From Eretmocerus hayati (taxonomy: Eukaryota; Arthropoda; Insecta; Hymenoptera; Aphelinidae), in the NCBI GenBank assembly GCA_029851415.1, contig CM056742.1, forward strand, positions 86,790,748 to 86,854,747: a stretch of 64,000 nt of DNA, given 5' to 3'. Positions 53,110 through 63,887 of this stretch are shown in pieces. The position numbers and the translations under genes are program-made. The notes under the pieces were generated by a model. It was not told where the DNA came from. It saw nothing but the letters and a program-made list of their open reading frames with translations, and ran no database searches. Position 1 is the first letter of the stretch; each line of letters starts with the position of its first letter.

Positions 53110-54980
53110 GACTTGGTCGCGAAACTCGCCACAATGAAAATATAAAACGCCAGGTGATTTTACCGCAGACCCAAAGGGTGATTGCGGAAAATGAAGCTGC
53201 TGAAGATGGGATAAATCGACAGTAAAACAGAACTAACAATATACTAACCTGACTCCAAAATATTCCAAATAACTCAACCTTCAAGAGAAGTGGATTATTC
53301 ACACTATATATTCCTCTGGTTGCCGCGCGGAGTAGAATACCAATATTTATGTCAATATGATATGTTACTGGAAGAAATAGAGAACGAAGCTTTGATGTGG
53401 CTACATCACAAAGCAGGTGAAAAATCTAGCTGGGTGTTGCAGACCAATTTCGATTGACCTACCAATTACTAGCCAAGTTTGTTCCAGTGCTCGTGGGAAA
53501 CTCCGGGTCATTCTTGCCTCAAACAATAATGAAGAGGCAAGTTAATAATCTCACCTCCATCCATTCGGTGATCGATACTATAACTTACCAGTCCTTGGCG
53601 GTTTGAGTCAGATAGATTACTCGATTTTTGGAGAGATCTGTGTCAAACTAGATCTCAGGATTTCCTCTCGTCCATTCTAGTGAAGATTAATAAATACAAT
53701 AATTTTATTATAATTATAATTTTATCTTATAATTTTGTCTTATAATTTTTGAATGCATTCGAGAATATTCAGTAGTGCGTCACGTCATGACCCTGGCAAA
53801 TGAGCATCGACGTTCTTTTATGGTTTCCAAAGATAACACACTCTGAGTGAATTATCCAAAATGGTTGGGATTTTCAGAATTGTTGATTAATAAAAACAGA
53901 CGCATGGGTGGTCAATAGGTTGATTTCTATAAGGGAATCTATATTCTAATTTTTTTTTAATGCGGCGAACGGACGCCACTTTCTATCTCGATTGAGGATT
54001 ATTCAATTCTTCTATTTGTCGGTGATCTACATATACATTACAAAATCACAGATCCTACGAGGATTGAATATTATAGATGGCTCCTCGCGCTTATACTGAT
54101 CAGGTTTGAAACAAGTAATGGATCATTCCAAAACTCATTTCAGAACTAACGGAGGAGGAAAAAATATTATTCCATATGGTTTGACTCGCCTTGATTGATC
54201 TTTGGTTCGGAAAAATCAAAATATTGAGCCCTTTTGGGATGAATTTAACGCACGGATACATTCGAAAATGTTTCCAACGATGCAAATAATATGAGACAGG
54301 TACTTGACCTGAAGTTTGCTTATAAAAATGGCTGCGAATACAATGTCCAGGTAGTAGTCCAGGTGTCTATTCATATACTTACGAAGGAATTGATGGTCGC
54401 TCTTACGGGATGTGGACTAACCCAACAGACACTCTGCAAATTCTGATTCTCGTATAATAAGAATGATTCGAGCAGAAGCAGGCAAAAAAAATCATATGCC
54501 TCAATCTAAACTCAGGTTCGTGGCATCAAAAATATACTTAGAAAGTTTCATCATAAATGAGGGAAAATTATTGAACGAAAAGCTCTATGACAAATTAAGC
54601 ATTAGCAGTATTTCAACTTTTCGTAACGCGAAAAGGGCTGGATGGCAAAGGCTCAAGAATAATTCCAAAAAAGGGAGGTTATTCAAGCAAATGAGGAATT
54701 TATTGCACGATCTGTCACTGCATCTCACTCATCAAGAGGAACACTGTATGACATATGATGATAATTCACAATATTTGAATTGCCGAAAAAAGCATAATGG
54801 TACGTTTGAAATTGCTCCTTTTGCACAAAATATTCGATGACAAATCGTATTTTGCGTAGAAGATGACCATCATCTTTTCATCAATCACGTATTACTGGAG
54901 TTAGTCCATTGTATTATAAAAACACGCGATCCATCAATCACTGAATCACAAATACGGATTGGATTTCAACATCCACATCA
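53110..54980. other. No gene recognised
   Basis: AT-rich runs TATAATTTTATCTTATAATT near 53705-53750. A basic open frame of 125 codons at 54463-54840 has no domain I know, and its reality is doubtful. Nothing else stands out. Confidence 0.5.
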
Positions 54981-54984
54981 CTCA

Positions 54985-55263
54985 GTCCAGAAACCGCGCA
55001 GCGATCCGTTTCTGCGGCCTCCCCGCAAAGCGACGTGCCTCAGGCGATTGCTTGACGATGCGCGCGCAACACTCGATCAATCTGACAATCACCGCACAAT
55101 TCTGACTTTCACCACCTAGAGGCACTAAACCGCGCGGCAAACCGTTTCTGCCACCTTCGCGCAACGCGACGTGCCTCAGGCAATTGCTCGACGATGCGCG
55201 CGCAACACTCGATCAATCTGACAATCACTGCACAATTCTGACTTTCCCCACCTAGAGGCACTA
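54985..55263. repeat. 136-bp tandem duplication, GC-rich
   Basis: Two copies of a unit holding GCGACGTGCCTCAGG, GACGATGCGCGCGCAACACT and CCACCTAGAGGCACTA, about 92% identical, set in AT-richer surroundings. Confidence 0.9.
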
Positions 55264-56273
55264 GCTCACGACGCAACTCTCTCCATCTCTCTCACTTTCG
55301 CGAGACGGTATCATGAGAAGGAACATAACCTCCTCAAAGAGCATGGTCCCGTGTAATAGTTTTTAGTTCACGTCTCTCGCAAATCGCATCCTCCAACAAA
55401 TCATAGAAAGTCACGTTGAGTGAAGAACCCGATTTCAGAATTATTCAAAATTCCGAGCACTTATATACACGATAAATAGTCATGTCACTCAATCAAGGCA
55501 GCTATAAGCAACAAGTAGCACGCTGCAAACCACAAATGCGCGCCGCGCGGGGCAGCTGCGTAGGCGTCACCCAGCCATAGTCTTTGCGCATGACCACAAA
55601 TGGCGTTGGGATTAAAATAACAAGGCGGGCTTTTGAATTATCCTTCGCATAAGTTGGCTTTATTTCGTAATAAATGAATTAACACGACTGAAACAAAATG
55701 AGTCGGCGTAGAAACCGGGAGACTTACGATTGAAACTCACGGCCAGAGTTTCCCTGAGCGAATTTGAGCAATCAACATCGAGATATTACAAATATAAGCC
55801 TAAATCACATCAATAAAGCGAGCGTTTCAATAAAAATAACACGATAATCATAGTCAAAATTGAAAAACAACAACTTTTGGAGGGAGGTTGGAGAATAAAA
55901 TTACGTCAAAGTTATGAACGAAGTCCGTTTAAAGACTAAATAAGTGGTATAAAAATCATTCCCTATGCATGGAGAATTTCTCAAAGTCTAGGGACACCAT
56001 GGCCATCTCAGCTCTAACAATGAAGCGCTCAACCGAGTTGGGCTTTTGTGAAATGGTGTGAGTTACATGTTAAAGCATAGGAGGCGCAAAACTGGTCTCA
56101 CAAAATGTATAGAAGAACGACACACGGACGGGCGAATGTGCTCGCTCGCTGGGCTTTTGTGGAATTGTGTGCGTAATACACGGATGATATAGGAGGAAGC
56201 AAAAATTCTAGAAAGCTCTATAATAATCAATTCAGATCTGTTGAAGGTAGTAAAATTGGGCTTTTGGTAGGAG
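55264..56273. other. No gene; decayed ~110-bp repeat at the right
   Basis: No coding frame with a domain. From about 56040 the phrase TGGGCTTTTGTGAAATGGTG recurs as TGGGCTTTTGTGGAATTGTG about 111 bases later, and as TTGGGCTTTTGGTAGG about 106 bases after that. Confidence 0.5.
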
Positions 56274-56278
56274 CTCTT

Positions 56279-56685
56279 TGTTATTACGAGCACCGTGGAG
56301 AGTGAGAGGAATTATGGAGAATCTCGATTAGAGGTACTCTTGATTGGAATCGTTTATTTGGTCAAACTGATAAAGTACAAAAGAGTTACAGAAGAGCTTA
56401 ACGGCAAGTTCTACGTAGACAGCACTAGGCGACTGTCTCAGAACGACTAACTACCAGACACGCGCGAGGGGCAGCGTCCGGTACTGTGCAGCCCGAAGTT
56501 AGGCAGCACTGCATACACACATGCATACAGCCGGTCATGCTGCCGGTGATTAGGCTGGGACGATAACTTTGCTGACCATTCATACCGACTTTGAGTAGAG
56601 AGCAGAAGACATTCTGTCATGCTACATGCACACATGGGATGTCACTTTTGGATCATTGTTGTTAAGAAAAGACACATACTCAACA
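56279..56685 (-). repeat. copia 3' LTR
   Basis: Plus strand TGTTATTACG...ACTCAACA, 407 bp, preceded by CTCTT. Confidence 0.96.
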
Positions 56686-56702
56686 CTTCCGCCTCTTTTC
56701 TC
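56686..56702 (-). promoter_or_regulatory. copia polypurine tract
   Basis: Minus strand GAGAAAAGAGGCGGAAG abuts the 3' LTR; it primes plus-strand synthesis. Confidence 0.8.
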
Positions 56703-56724
56703 AAACCACACACCCAGAGGCATA

Positions 56725-59700
56725 CTAGAATTTACTCAAGATCTCACCCATAGAAATCATACCAAGGTTCTCTCTCATGCTCATGAATTTGTCTCTAGGA
56801 AGAGCTTTGGTAAACAAATCTGCCAGTTGAATAGCAGATGGCACATACTTCAGTTTCAGCTCACCAGACTCATACATATCTCTAATAAAATGGTAGCGAG
56901 TGTCAATATGCTTGGTTCTTTTATGGAACTCAGAATTCTTAACAAGCTTGATGGCACTTTGGTTATCCACACACAATGTTACACCTGTAATGTCTTGACA
57001 CTTTATATCACTCACTAGTTTCAGCAACCATTTTACCTCTTGGCTGGCAGTTGAAGCAGCAACATATTCTGCTTCAGTAGTACTGAGTACTACAAGCTTT
57101 TGTCGCTGAGAGGACCATGTAACTGCACCACCATTTATACAGAATACATATCCAGTAGTAGACCTTCTGGTATCTAAATCATTTGCAAAATCAGCATCAG
57201 AATAACCAATCAACTCACATTCATCCATACCAGTGTAGCAAATTCCATAATCTACAGTGTTAATCAAGTAAGCAAGCACTCGCTTGGCTGCACGCCAATG
57301 GTTTTGATCAAAGTTGTTCATGAATCTGCTTAGGATGCTAACCGAATAAGCAATATCAGGTCTGGAGACCATTGCCAAAAACATAAGGGAACCAACAAGT
57401 TCTCTATAAGGAACTGCACATTCAGATTCACACTCAGGGTTAACAGAATGTAGATTTATATTTGGGTCAGCTGGGACACATACACTTTTAGCACCGAGCA
57501 TGCCAAATTTCTCAAGAATCATTTTCACATACACATTCTGACTGATAAACAAGGCTTTGTTAGTACGATTGCGACTGATCTGCATGCCAACAAAATAACT
57601 GGCATCCCCAGTAGTGATGGAAAACTCTTTTCTCATTTCAGCAAGAATTAAGTTTAGGATTTTCTTATTTTTGCATGCCAATAGTCCATCGTCAACAAAC
57701 AATGCCAAGTAGACAATACAATTTTCAACCTCACCGATGAAAATACATTTATCACCACTACTTTCTTTGAAATTGAATTTCTTCAGGAATCTCTTAACTC
57801 TCTTATTCCAACACCTGGGTGCTTGTTTCAACCCATACAGAGATTTCAACAGCAGACATACAAACTCTTCACTATTCACTTCACTAACGCCTTCTGGCAC
57901 TTCCATGTAGATTTGCTCATCAAGGTCCCCGTACAGGAACGCAGTGCAGACGTCAAATGTCAGCATCTCCAGGTCTTCTTGAGCGATGTGAGCCAGCAGC
58001 AGACGAAGGGAGTCGTACCTGACGACTGGTGAAAAAGTCTCTGTATAGTCTATGCCCTCTTGTTGCATGAAGCCTCTTGCACACAAGCGGGCCTTGAAAA
58101 CTGGAACTTCACTCTCAGGATCAAGTATTTTGAACACCCACTTGGAGTCTATTGTTCTCATGTCTGGTGTTCTAGGCACAAGTTTCCAAGTTTGGTTGAC
58201 CTCGTGTGCCTCAATTTCCTTCTTGATGGCCTTTTCCCACTGCTCTGCATGGGGGCCACTCAGGGCATCTTTGCGAGTTGTGGGTACATTGACAACCGCA
58301 TAATTTAGAGCATACCTGGCGGGGCGTCTCAGTAGAGCTCTGTTCCTGAGCTGTCGTGCTGGTGGAGGGGATTCGGCTCTTTCGCCTCTCGCACCATCAT
58401 TCGCACGAACATCAAGGTCCGCCTGCTCTACGACGATTCCAGGGTCGTGTGGGTGATCCAATATACCCTGGTGCTCGTCGTTTCTCGCAGCGGCTGGGAG
58501 AGTCAGGTCGAACTCATTCGAGCGGTCAGTGCTCGATTTTGCATCGCCAGTTTTTTCGTTGAAGGTCACATTTCTAGATACCGTTACCTTCCTTGTATCT
58601 TGATTGAATAGCCTGTAGTTGGAGGACTCGCCCTCATATCCAACCAGGATCACCTTGGTTGCTTTTGCATCGAGCTTTCTTGTCAGCTGTTTTGGTACAT
58701 GCTGGAATGCCTCGGCGCCAAAAGTTCTGACATGACTCAGATCCGGCTTCCTCTTCGTCCACAATTCATACGACGTTTTGCTTCTATCGGTGGAGGGGCT
58801 GGAGATTCTATTCAACAAATATACTGCTGTGTTCACTGCTTCCGCCCACAAATAAGCGGGGAGTTCTTTGGCCTGTAATAGAGTGCGTGCACACTCTATG
58901 ATTGTTCTGTTTTCTCTTTCTGCTTTGCCATTCTGCTCCGGAGTGTAAGGAGCAGTGTACTCCAGCACGATACCTAATGACTGCAGATAGGCCTTGAAAT
59001 CATCGCTGGTGTATTCTCCTCCGTTGTCGCATCTGAAGAATTTTATTGTCCTCCCACTGAGGTTCTTCGACTCTTTTTCGAAGAGCTTGAACTTTTCGAG
59101 CACATCCGATTTGTGCTTGATAAAGTAAACGTGCCGGTATCCTGTGGCGTCATCCTTGAAAAGGACATAATAACGAGCTCCTCTCAGAGACGGCTCTTGC
59201 ATGGGTCCACACACGTCACTGTGCACCATCTCGCCTGGTAGCGTTTTCCTCGCTACATCTTTGTTGAAAGGCTGTCTGTGTGATTTGCCCAGCTGGCATC
59301 CTTCAAAAAAAAATTCGTCTGCTCCCGAGACAGACACGCCACTTACCAGATTGTTCGAGGTGATGTGTTTCAACGCGGCTACGTGTAGATGTCCCAGCCG
59401 CTCATGCCAGGTTTTCAGATCGGCGGTGACAGCATTGGCTTCGTGTTGAACAGCGCATGACTGCTGCCAGAACAAGCGATAGATCGCGTTGCTCTGCTTC
59501 ACTCCTACTGCGATCACATCTGAATCACGCAGAAAAAACACAAATCGACCCTTGAACCACAGGCCGATTCCATTGGCCGTACCCTGACCAACAGAGTACA
59601 GGTTTTTGTTGAGAGCAGGCACGTGCAGCACGTTCTTGATGCGCGCCGCCACCCACTCGCCGTTCACCAACCTGTCAACTGCTACGGTGCCCTCGCCGGC

Positions 59701-60789
59701 TACCGGAGTTTCGCTGCCATCACCGAGCACGACAGTGCTACCATCCCTCCTCGGACGATACTCGATGAACCACTCTCTGTGGGGGCTCATGTGCGCAGAT
59801 GCGGCACTGTCGCTGAACCAAGCCAGCTTCTGGTTTACGCTCAGTAGTTTCTTTATCTGGCCTTCGGGGGGGTACCAGTAATCGCCACTTGCCTGCGGAT
59901 CGCCTTGCTCGCGATGCTCCGACTTTGCCTCACACGTGACTGTGAGCGCGCAGTCTCCGCCATTGTTGCTACCGGCGGTCCCTCCCCCCGATTTTGAATC
60001 GTCGCTTCTCTTGCGCTGAGGGCAATCTCGAGCGTAATGCTTCTCGTCGCAAATATAGCACTTGAGATTCGGATGTACTGACTTACGTTGTTTCTTGCCT
60101 CGTCTTCCATTTTGTTTCGGTTTGCCGCCTTTTTCATTCTTATCGCTGACCGTTGTTTTCTTTATCGTTGCCGCGAGAGCGATTACCTCCTCGTTCTCAG
60201 CATTTAAAAGAGCTTCTTCCTCGATCAATTTTTGCTGCAAGTACTCGACGGTCTGCCGAGTTGGGTCCATGCTACTCCAGTGGGACCGAACATGGCGGTA
60301 CTTTGGCGGTAGTGACGCCAGGATTTTCGCCACTATCATAGTATCAGCCAAGTTTTCACCTAGATCGATTAGCTGTGCTGCCATGTTCTGCACTTTCGCG
60401 ATGTGTTGCACCACAGAGTCGGCTGGATCCATCCTATACTCGTAGTACCGCTCGCTCAGCAGTAGCTTGTTCGTATTTGAGTGTAGCTGATGAATCGACA
60501 AAAGCCGATCCCACATTTGTTTGGCTGTGGTACATACTAAGAGTGACTGCATCTGCTCCGGTTCGATTGAAGATGATAGCAGAAACATGGCTTTGGCGTT
60601 TTCCTTCTCCCATGCCGCAAGGGCAGCTTGTGGCTCAGCGCCAGGGACATTGTCTGGCCTCGTGCTTGTCCCTGTGACGATTCTTAGTAGATCGTTTGCC
60701 AGCAGCGCTGATTGGATCTGGAATTTCCAACACTGGAAATTCTGCCCGTTGAATTTGGTGATGTTCCTCGCAGATATTTCTCCTGCCAT
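56725..60789 (-). CDS. copia gag-pol polyprotein, intact, 1,354 residues
   Basis: The start is the ATG opening MAGEISARNITKF; the open frame runs a little further upstream without an ATG. Gag is followed by a zinc knuckle CYICDEKHYARDC near residue 241. The protease motif FSDSAASAHMS lies near 321. Integrase has HERLGHLH and GCQLGKSHR; the first Cys of its usual CX2C is Phe. Its catalytic D-D-E fall in VHSDVCGP, FRCDNGGEYT and EQNGKAERENRT. RT has RLCARGFMQQEGIDY, FDVCTAFLYGDLDE and the active-site ALFVDDGLL near 1033. RNase H has YSDADFANDLDTRRSTTG and STTEAEYVAAS near 1190, ending with KHIDTRYHFIRD. Length is as expected for copia. The protein makes particles, copies the RNA and integrates the DNA. 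Confidence 0.96.
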   Translation of the reverse strand: MAGEISARNITKFNGQNFQCWKFQIQSALLANDLLRIVTGTSTRPDNVPGAEPQAALAAWEKENAKAMFLLSSSIEPEQMQSLLVCTTAKQMWDRLLSIHQLHSNTNKLLLSERYYEYRMDPADSVVQHIAKVQNMAAQLIDLGENLADTMIVAKILASLPPKYRHVRSHWSSMDPTRQTVEYLQQKLIEEEALLNAENEEVIALAATIKKTTVSDKNEKGGKPKQNGRRGKKQRKSVHPNLKCYICDEKHYARDCPQRKRSDDSKSGGGTAGSNNGGDCALTVTCEAKSEHREQGDPQASGDYWYPPEGQIKKLLSVNQKLAWFSDSAASAHMSPHREWFIEYRPRRDGSTVVLGDGSETPVAGEGTVAVDRLVNGEWVAARIKNVLHVPALNKNLYSVGQGTANGIGLWFKGRFVFFLRDSDVIAVGVKQSNAIYRLFWQQSCAVQHEANAVTADLKTWHERLGHLHVAALKHITSNNLVSGVSVSGADEFFFEGCQLGKSHRQPFNKDVARKTLPGEMVHSDVCGPMQEPSLRGARYYVLFKDDATGYRHVYFIKHKSDVLEKFKLFEKESKNLSGRTIKFFRCDNGGEYTSDDFKAYLQSLGIVLEYTAPYTPEQNGKAERENRTIIECARTLLQAKELPAYLWAEAVNTAVYLLNRISSPSTDRSKTSYELWTKRKPDLSHVRTFGAEAFQHVPKQLTRKLDAKATKVILVGYEGESSNYRLFNQDTRKVTVSRNVTFNEKTGDAKSSTDRSNEFDLTLPAAARNDEHQGILDHPHDPGIVVEQADLDVRANDGARGERAESPPPARQLRNRALLRRPARYALNYAVVNVPTTRKDALSGPHAEQWEKAIKKEIEAHEVNQTWKLVPRTPDMRTIDSKWVFKILDPESEVPVFKARLCARGFMQQEGIDYTETFSPVVRYDSLRLLLAHIAQEDLEMLTFDVCTAFLYGDLDEQIYMEVPEGVSEVNSEEFVCLLLKSLYGLKQAPRCWNKRVKRFLKKFNFKESSGDKCIFIGEVENCIVYLALFVDDGLLACKNKKILNLILAEMRKEFSITTGDASYFVGMQISRNRTNKALFISQNVYVKMILEKFGMLGAKSVCVPADPNINLHSVNPECESECAVPYRELVGSLMFLAMVSRPDIAYSVSILSRFMNNFDQNHWRAAKRVLAYLINTVDYGICYTGMDECELIGYSDADFANDLDTRRSTTGYVFCINGGAVTWSSQRQKLVVLSTTEAEYVAASTASQEVKWLLKLVSDIKCQDITGVTLCVDNQSAIKLVKNSEFHKRTKHIDTRYHFIRDMYESGELKLKYVPSAIQLADLFTKALPRDKFMSMRENLGMISMGEILSKF

Positions 60790-60963
60790 TTCGTACCTAA
60801 CTCGCACGAAAGAGAAACCACATGCACCACGCGGTAGAGATCCGTCTCGAAACCACTGCCGATGTATGACTCACGATCTTGCCGGTTGCAGGTTCGAACT
60901 CGCGCGGACACGAATTCACAGAGTACCGATTCGCGATAGTTCACTCTCACTCGGAGCCGGTGT

Positions 60964-60977
60964 CTGGGCCCATAACC
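60964..60977 (-). promoter_or_regulatory. copia primer-binding site, internal initiator-Met tRNA
   Basis: GGTTATGGGCCCAG directly follows the 5' LTR and complements the anticodon-arm region CTGGGCCCATAACC of initiator tRNA-Met. Drosophila copia likewise uses a half-tRNA primer cut there. Confidence 0.9.
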
Positions 60978-61384
60978 TGTTATTACGAGCACCGTGGAGA
61001 GTGAGAGGAATTATGGAGAATCTCGATTAGAGGTACTCTTGATTGGAATCGTTTACTTGGTCAAACTGATAAAGTACAAAAGAGTTACAGAAGAGCTTAA
61101 CGGCAAGTTCTACGTAGACAGCACTAGGCGACTGTCTCAGAACGACTAACTACCAGACACGCGCGAGGGGCAGCGTCCGGTACTGTGCAGCCCGAAGTTA
61201 GGCAGCACTGCATACACACATGCATACAGCCGGTCATGCTGCCGGTGATTAGGCTGGGACGATAACTTTGCTGACCATTCATACCGACTTTGAGTAGAGA
61301 GCAGAAGACATTCTGTCATGCTACATGCACACATGGGATGTCACTTTTGGATCATTGTTGTTAAGAAAAGACACATACTCAACA
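60978..61384 (-). repeat. copia 5' LTR
   Basis: 407 bp, nearly identical to the 3' LTR and followed by CTCTT. It would hold the promoter for the minus-strand transcript. Confidence 0.96.
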
Positions 61385-61639
61385 CTCTTCAGTTCTTCTG
61401 AGGAGGCTAATGCTAAGGGAATTCTGGGAATAGTTATACTAAATGAATACTTCCCTTGTTGAGACCTTACTTAAGTTTTGACAATGATTTCTCCAAAAGC
61501 AGTCGCCCAAGAGATTTGTTCATATAGTTTTCACTTCTGATATAAAGTACATTCACTTCTGCAAACATACTAGTTGCTACTGTACATGAATCTCAAACTT
61601 GATTGAAATGACAGCTCAACCCACACATCACTTCATCAG

Positions 61640-63545
61640 AAAATATATTTTGGTCATAAAAAAAGTATGAAAGACAAATTTTCACAAAAATCAGCATTAG
61701 CCCAAAAGGGACCATACTACATCATTCTCGAGGGGAATCTATACTACAATACAAAATTTCAACTCTCTAAGTTGAAAAGTGGAGCCAGAACATCAATATA
61801 TAGCATTGCAGTTAGCACCAATATCCTCGTAAAGTGGAATTTAGATCTTGAGAGACAGAATTTCTTTCAGAACTAATCAGATACTTGTCTGTGCACAATA
61901 AGTTGCCTTGAAACATACTATATCAGGTTGCAAAAGTTGAGAAAAGTTGGATCAATAATCAAAGAGCTAGGTAGTTTAACATTTTTCTCTACTCGTTCCC
62001 AGAGGGAAGTGAGAATAGGTGTTTACGACAACTTTTTTGGAAATTCAGCTTTAGCTCAAGACTAACCATACTACATCATCTCTTATGAGAATCTGAACTG
62101 TCATACAAAATTTCAGCTCTCCAAGTTGAACAATGAGGCCAGGACATCAATATATAGCATTGCAGTTAGCACCGATATCCTCGTGGAGTGCAATTTAGAT
62201 CTTGAGAGACAGAATTTCTTTCAGAACTAATCAGATACTTGTCTGTGCACTATGAGTTGCTTTGGAACATACTATATTAGGTTGCAAAAGTTGAGAATAG
62301 TTGGATGAATGATCCAGGAGCTAGGCAGGTTAGCATTTTTCTCTACTCGTTCCCAGAGGGAAGTGAGAATAGGTGTTCACGACAACTTTTTTGAGAAATC
62401 AGCGTTAGCTCAAGACTTACCATACTACATCATCTCTTATGAGATTCTACACTGTCATACAAAATTCCAACTCCCTAAGTTGAACAGTGGAGCCAGGACA
62501 TCAATATATAGCATGGCATTTAGGACCGATCTCTTCGTAAAGTGGAATTTAGATCTTGAGAGACAGAATTTCTTTCAGAGCTAATCAGATACTTGTCTGT
62601 GCACAATAAATTGCTTTGAAACATACTATATCAGGTTGCAAAAGTTGAGAATAGTTGGATCAATAATCAAAGAGCTAGGTAATTTAACATTTTTCTGTAC
62701 TCGTTCCCAGAGGGAAGTGGGTATAGGTGTTCACGACAACTTTTTTGAAAAATCAGCGTTAGCTCAAGACTTACCATACTACATCATCTCTTATGAGATT
62801 CTACACTGTCATACAAAATTTCAGCTCTCCAAGTTGAACAGTGAGCCCAGGACATCAATAAATAGCATTGCAGTTAGCACCGATATCTTTGTAAAGTGCA
62901 ATTTAGATCTTGAGAGACAGAATTTCTTTCAGAACTAATCAGATACTTGTCTGTGCACTATAAGTTGCTTTGAAACATACTATATCAGGTTGCAAAAGCT
63001 GAGATTAGTTGGATCAATAATCAAAGAGCTAGGTAGTTTAACATTTTTCTCTACTCGTTCCCAGAGGGGAGTGAGAATAGGTGTTTACGACAACTTTTTT
63101 GGAAATTCAGCGTTAGCTCAAGACTAACCATACTACATCATCTCTTATGAGAATCTGAACTGTCATACAAAATTTCAGCTCTCCAAGTTGAACAATGAGG
63201 CCAGGACATCAATATATAGCATCGCAGTTAGCACCGATATCTTCATAAAGTGCAATTTAGATCTTGGGAGACAGAATTTCTTTCAGAACTAATGAGATAC
63301 TTGTCTACACACAATTAGTTGCCTCGAAACATACTATATCAGATTACAAAAGTTGAGAATAGTTTGATGAATGATCAAGGAGCTATAGGCAGTTCAACAT
63401 TTTTCTCTACTCGTTCCCAGGGGGAAGTGAGAATAGGTCTGAAGGACAGTTTTTTTGGAAAAATTAGCATTCGCTAAAAGCCAATCATACTACATCTTTT
63501 CCTGTAGAAATCTATACTACCAAACAAAATTTCAGCTCTCCATGG
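61640..63545. repeat. 354-bp satellite, about 5.4 copies
   Basis: The phrase GACAGAATTTCTTTCAGA and the following CAGATACTTGTCTG recur at exactly 354-base steps (61878, 62232, 62586, 62940 and, as GAGATAC, 63294). Copies are about 85-95% alike. As 354 is 118 codons, the same plus-strand frame is open in most copies and ends at the same TAA or TGA (peptides ending ERQNFFQN or ERQNFFQS). I recognise no domain in it. Confidence 0.93.
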
Positions 63546-63887
63546 GAAATTGGAACCAGAACAACCATTGGAAACTGAAAATTCAAGTAACGGATCACTC
63601 TAACTCAAACCTCCGAATGCTATCACATGGTACTAACTACTATTACCTGTATGAGACATTCAAATTGTATACCGACTGGTTGATGAAACATTTATTGACA
63701 CTCATGCTGTATACGCCATGCCAGATCAAAATATGTATGCCTTTCAACCACAAAGTTGGTATGCGTGTCAGGAAAGTTTAACATTTGCTCATAAGTTGGC
63801 AGTAATCTGGAAGAATAATACATACTGAAGGACGCATCTAATCAACTCATCACATTTTCCTTTGATGTATCAAGTCTTATGGTCAAC
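63546..63887. other. No gene recognised
   Basis: The open frame from the last satellite copy runs into this stretch, but its sequence shows no domain. No repeat seen. Confidence 0.5.

Larger units (their letters stand above)
56279..61384 (-). mobile_element. Ty1/copia element, complete and apparently intact
   Basis: 5,106 bp between CTCTT target duplications (56274-56278 and 61385-61389). The 407-bp LTRs differ at only one base I noticed (T/C within TTTAYTTGG). A primer site, one uninterrupted gag-pol frame in the order Gag-PR-IN-RT-RH, and a polypurine tract are all present. Integrase before RT defines Ty1/copia. This is the youngest and best preserved element here. Confidence 0.96.

Noticed and set aside
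54463..54840. Plus-strand frame of 125 codons, basic
   Set aside because: No known domain, AT-rich codons and no supporting start or neighbour; kept only as a note.
56279..61384. Retrovirus-like element with env
   Set aside because: The order integrase before RT, the internal tRNA-Met primer and the single gag-pol frame define Ty1/copia, and nothing follows RNase H.
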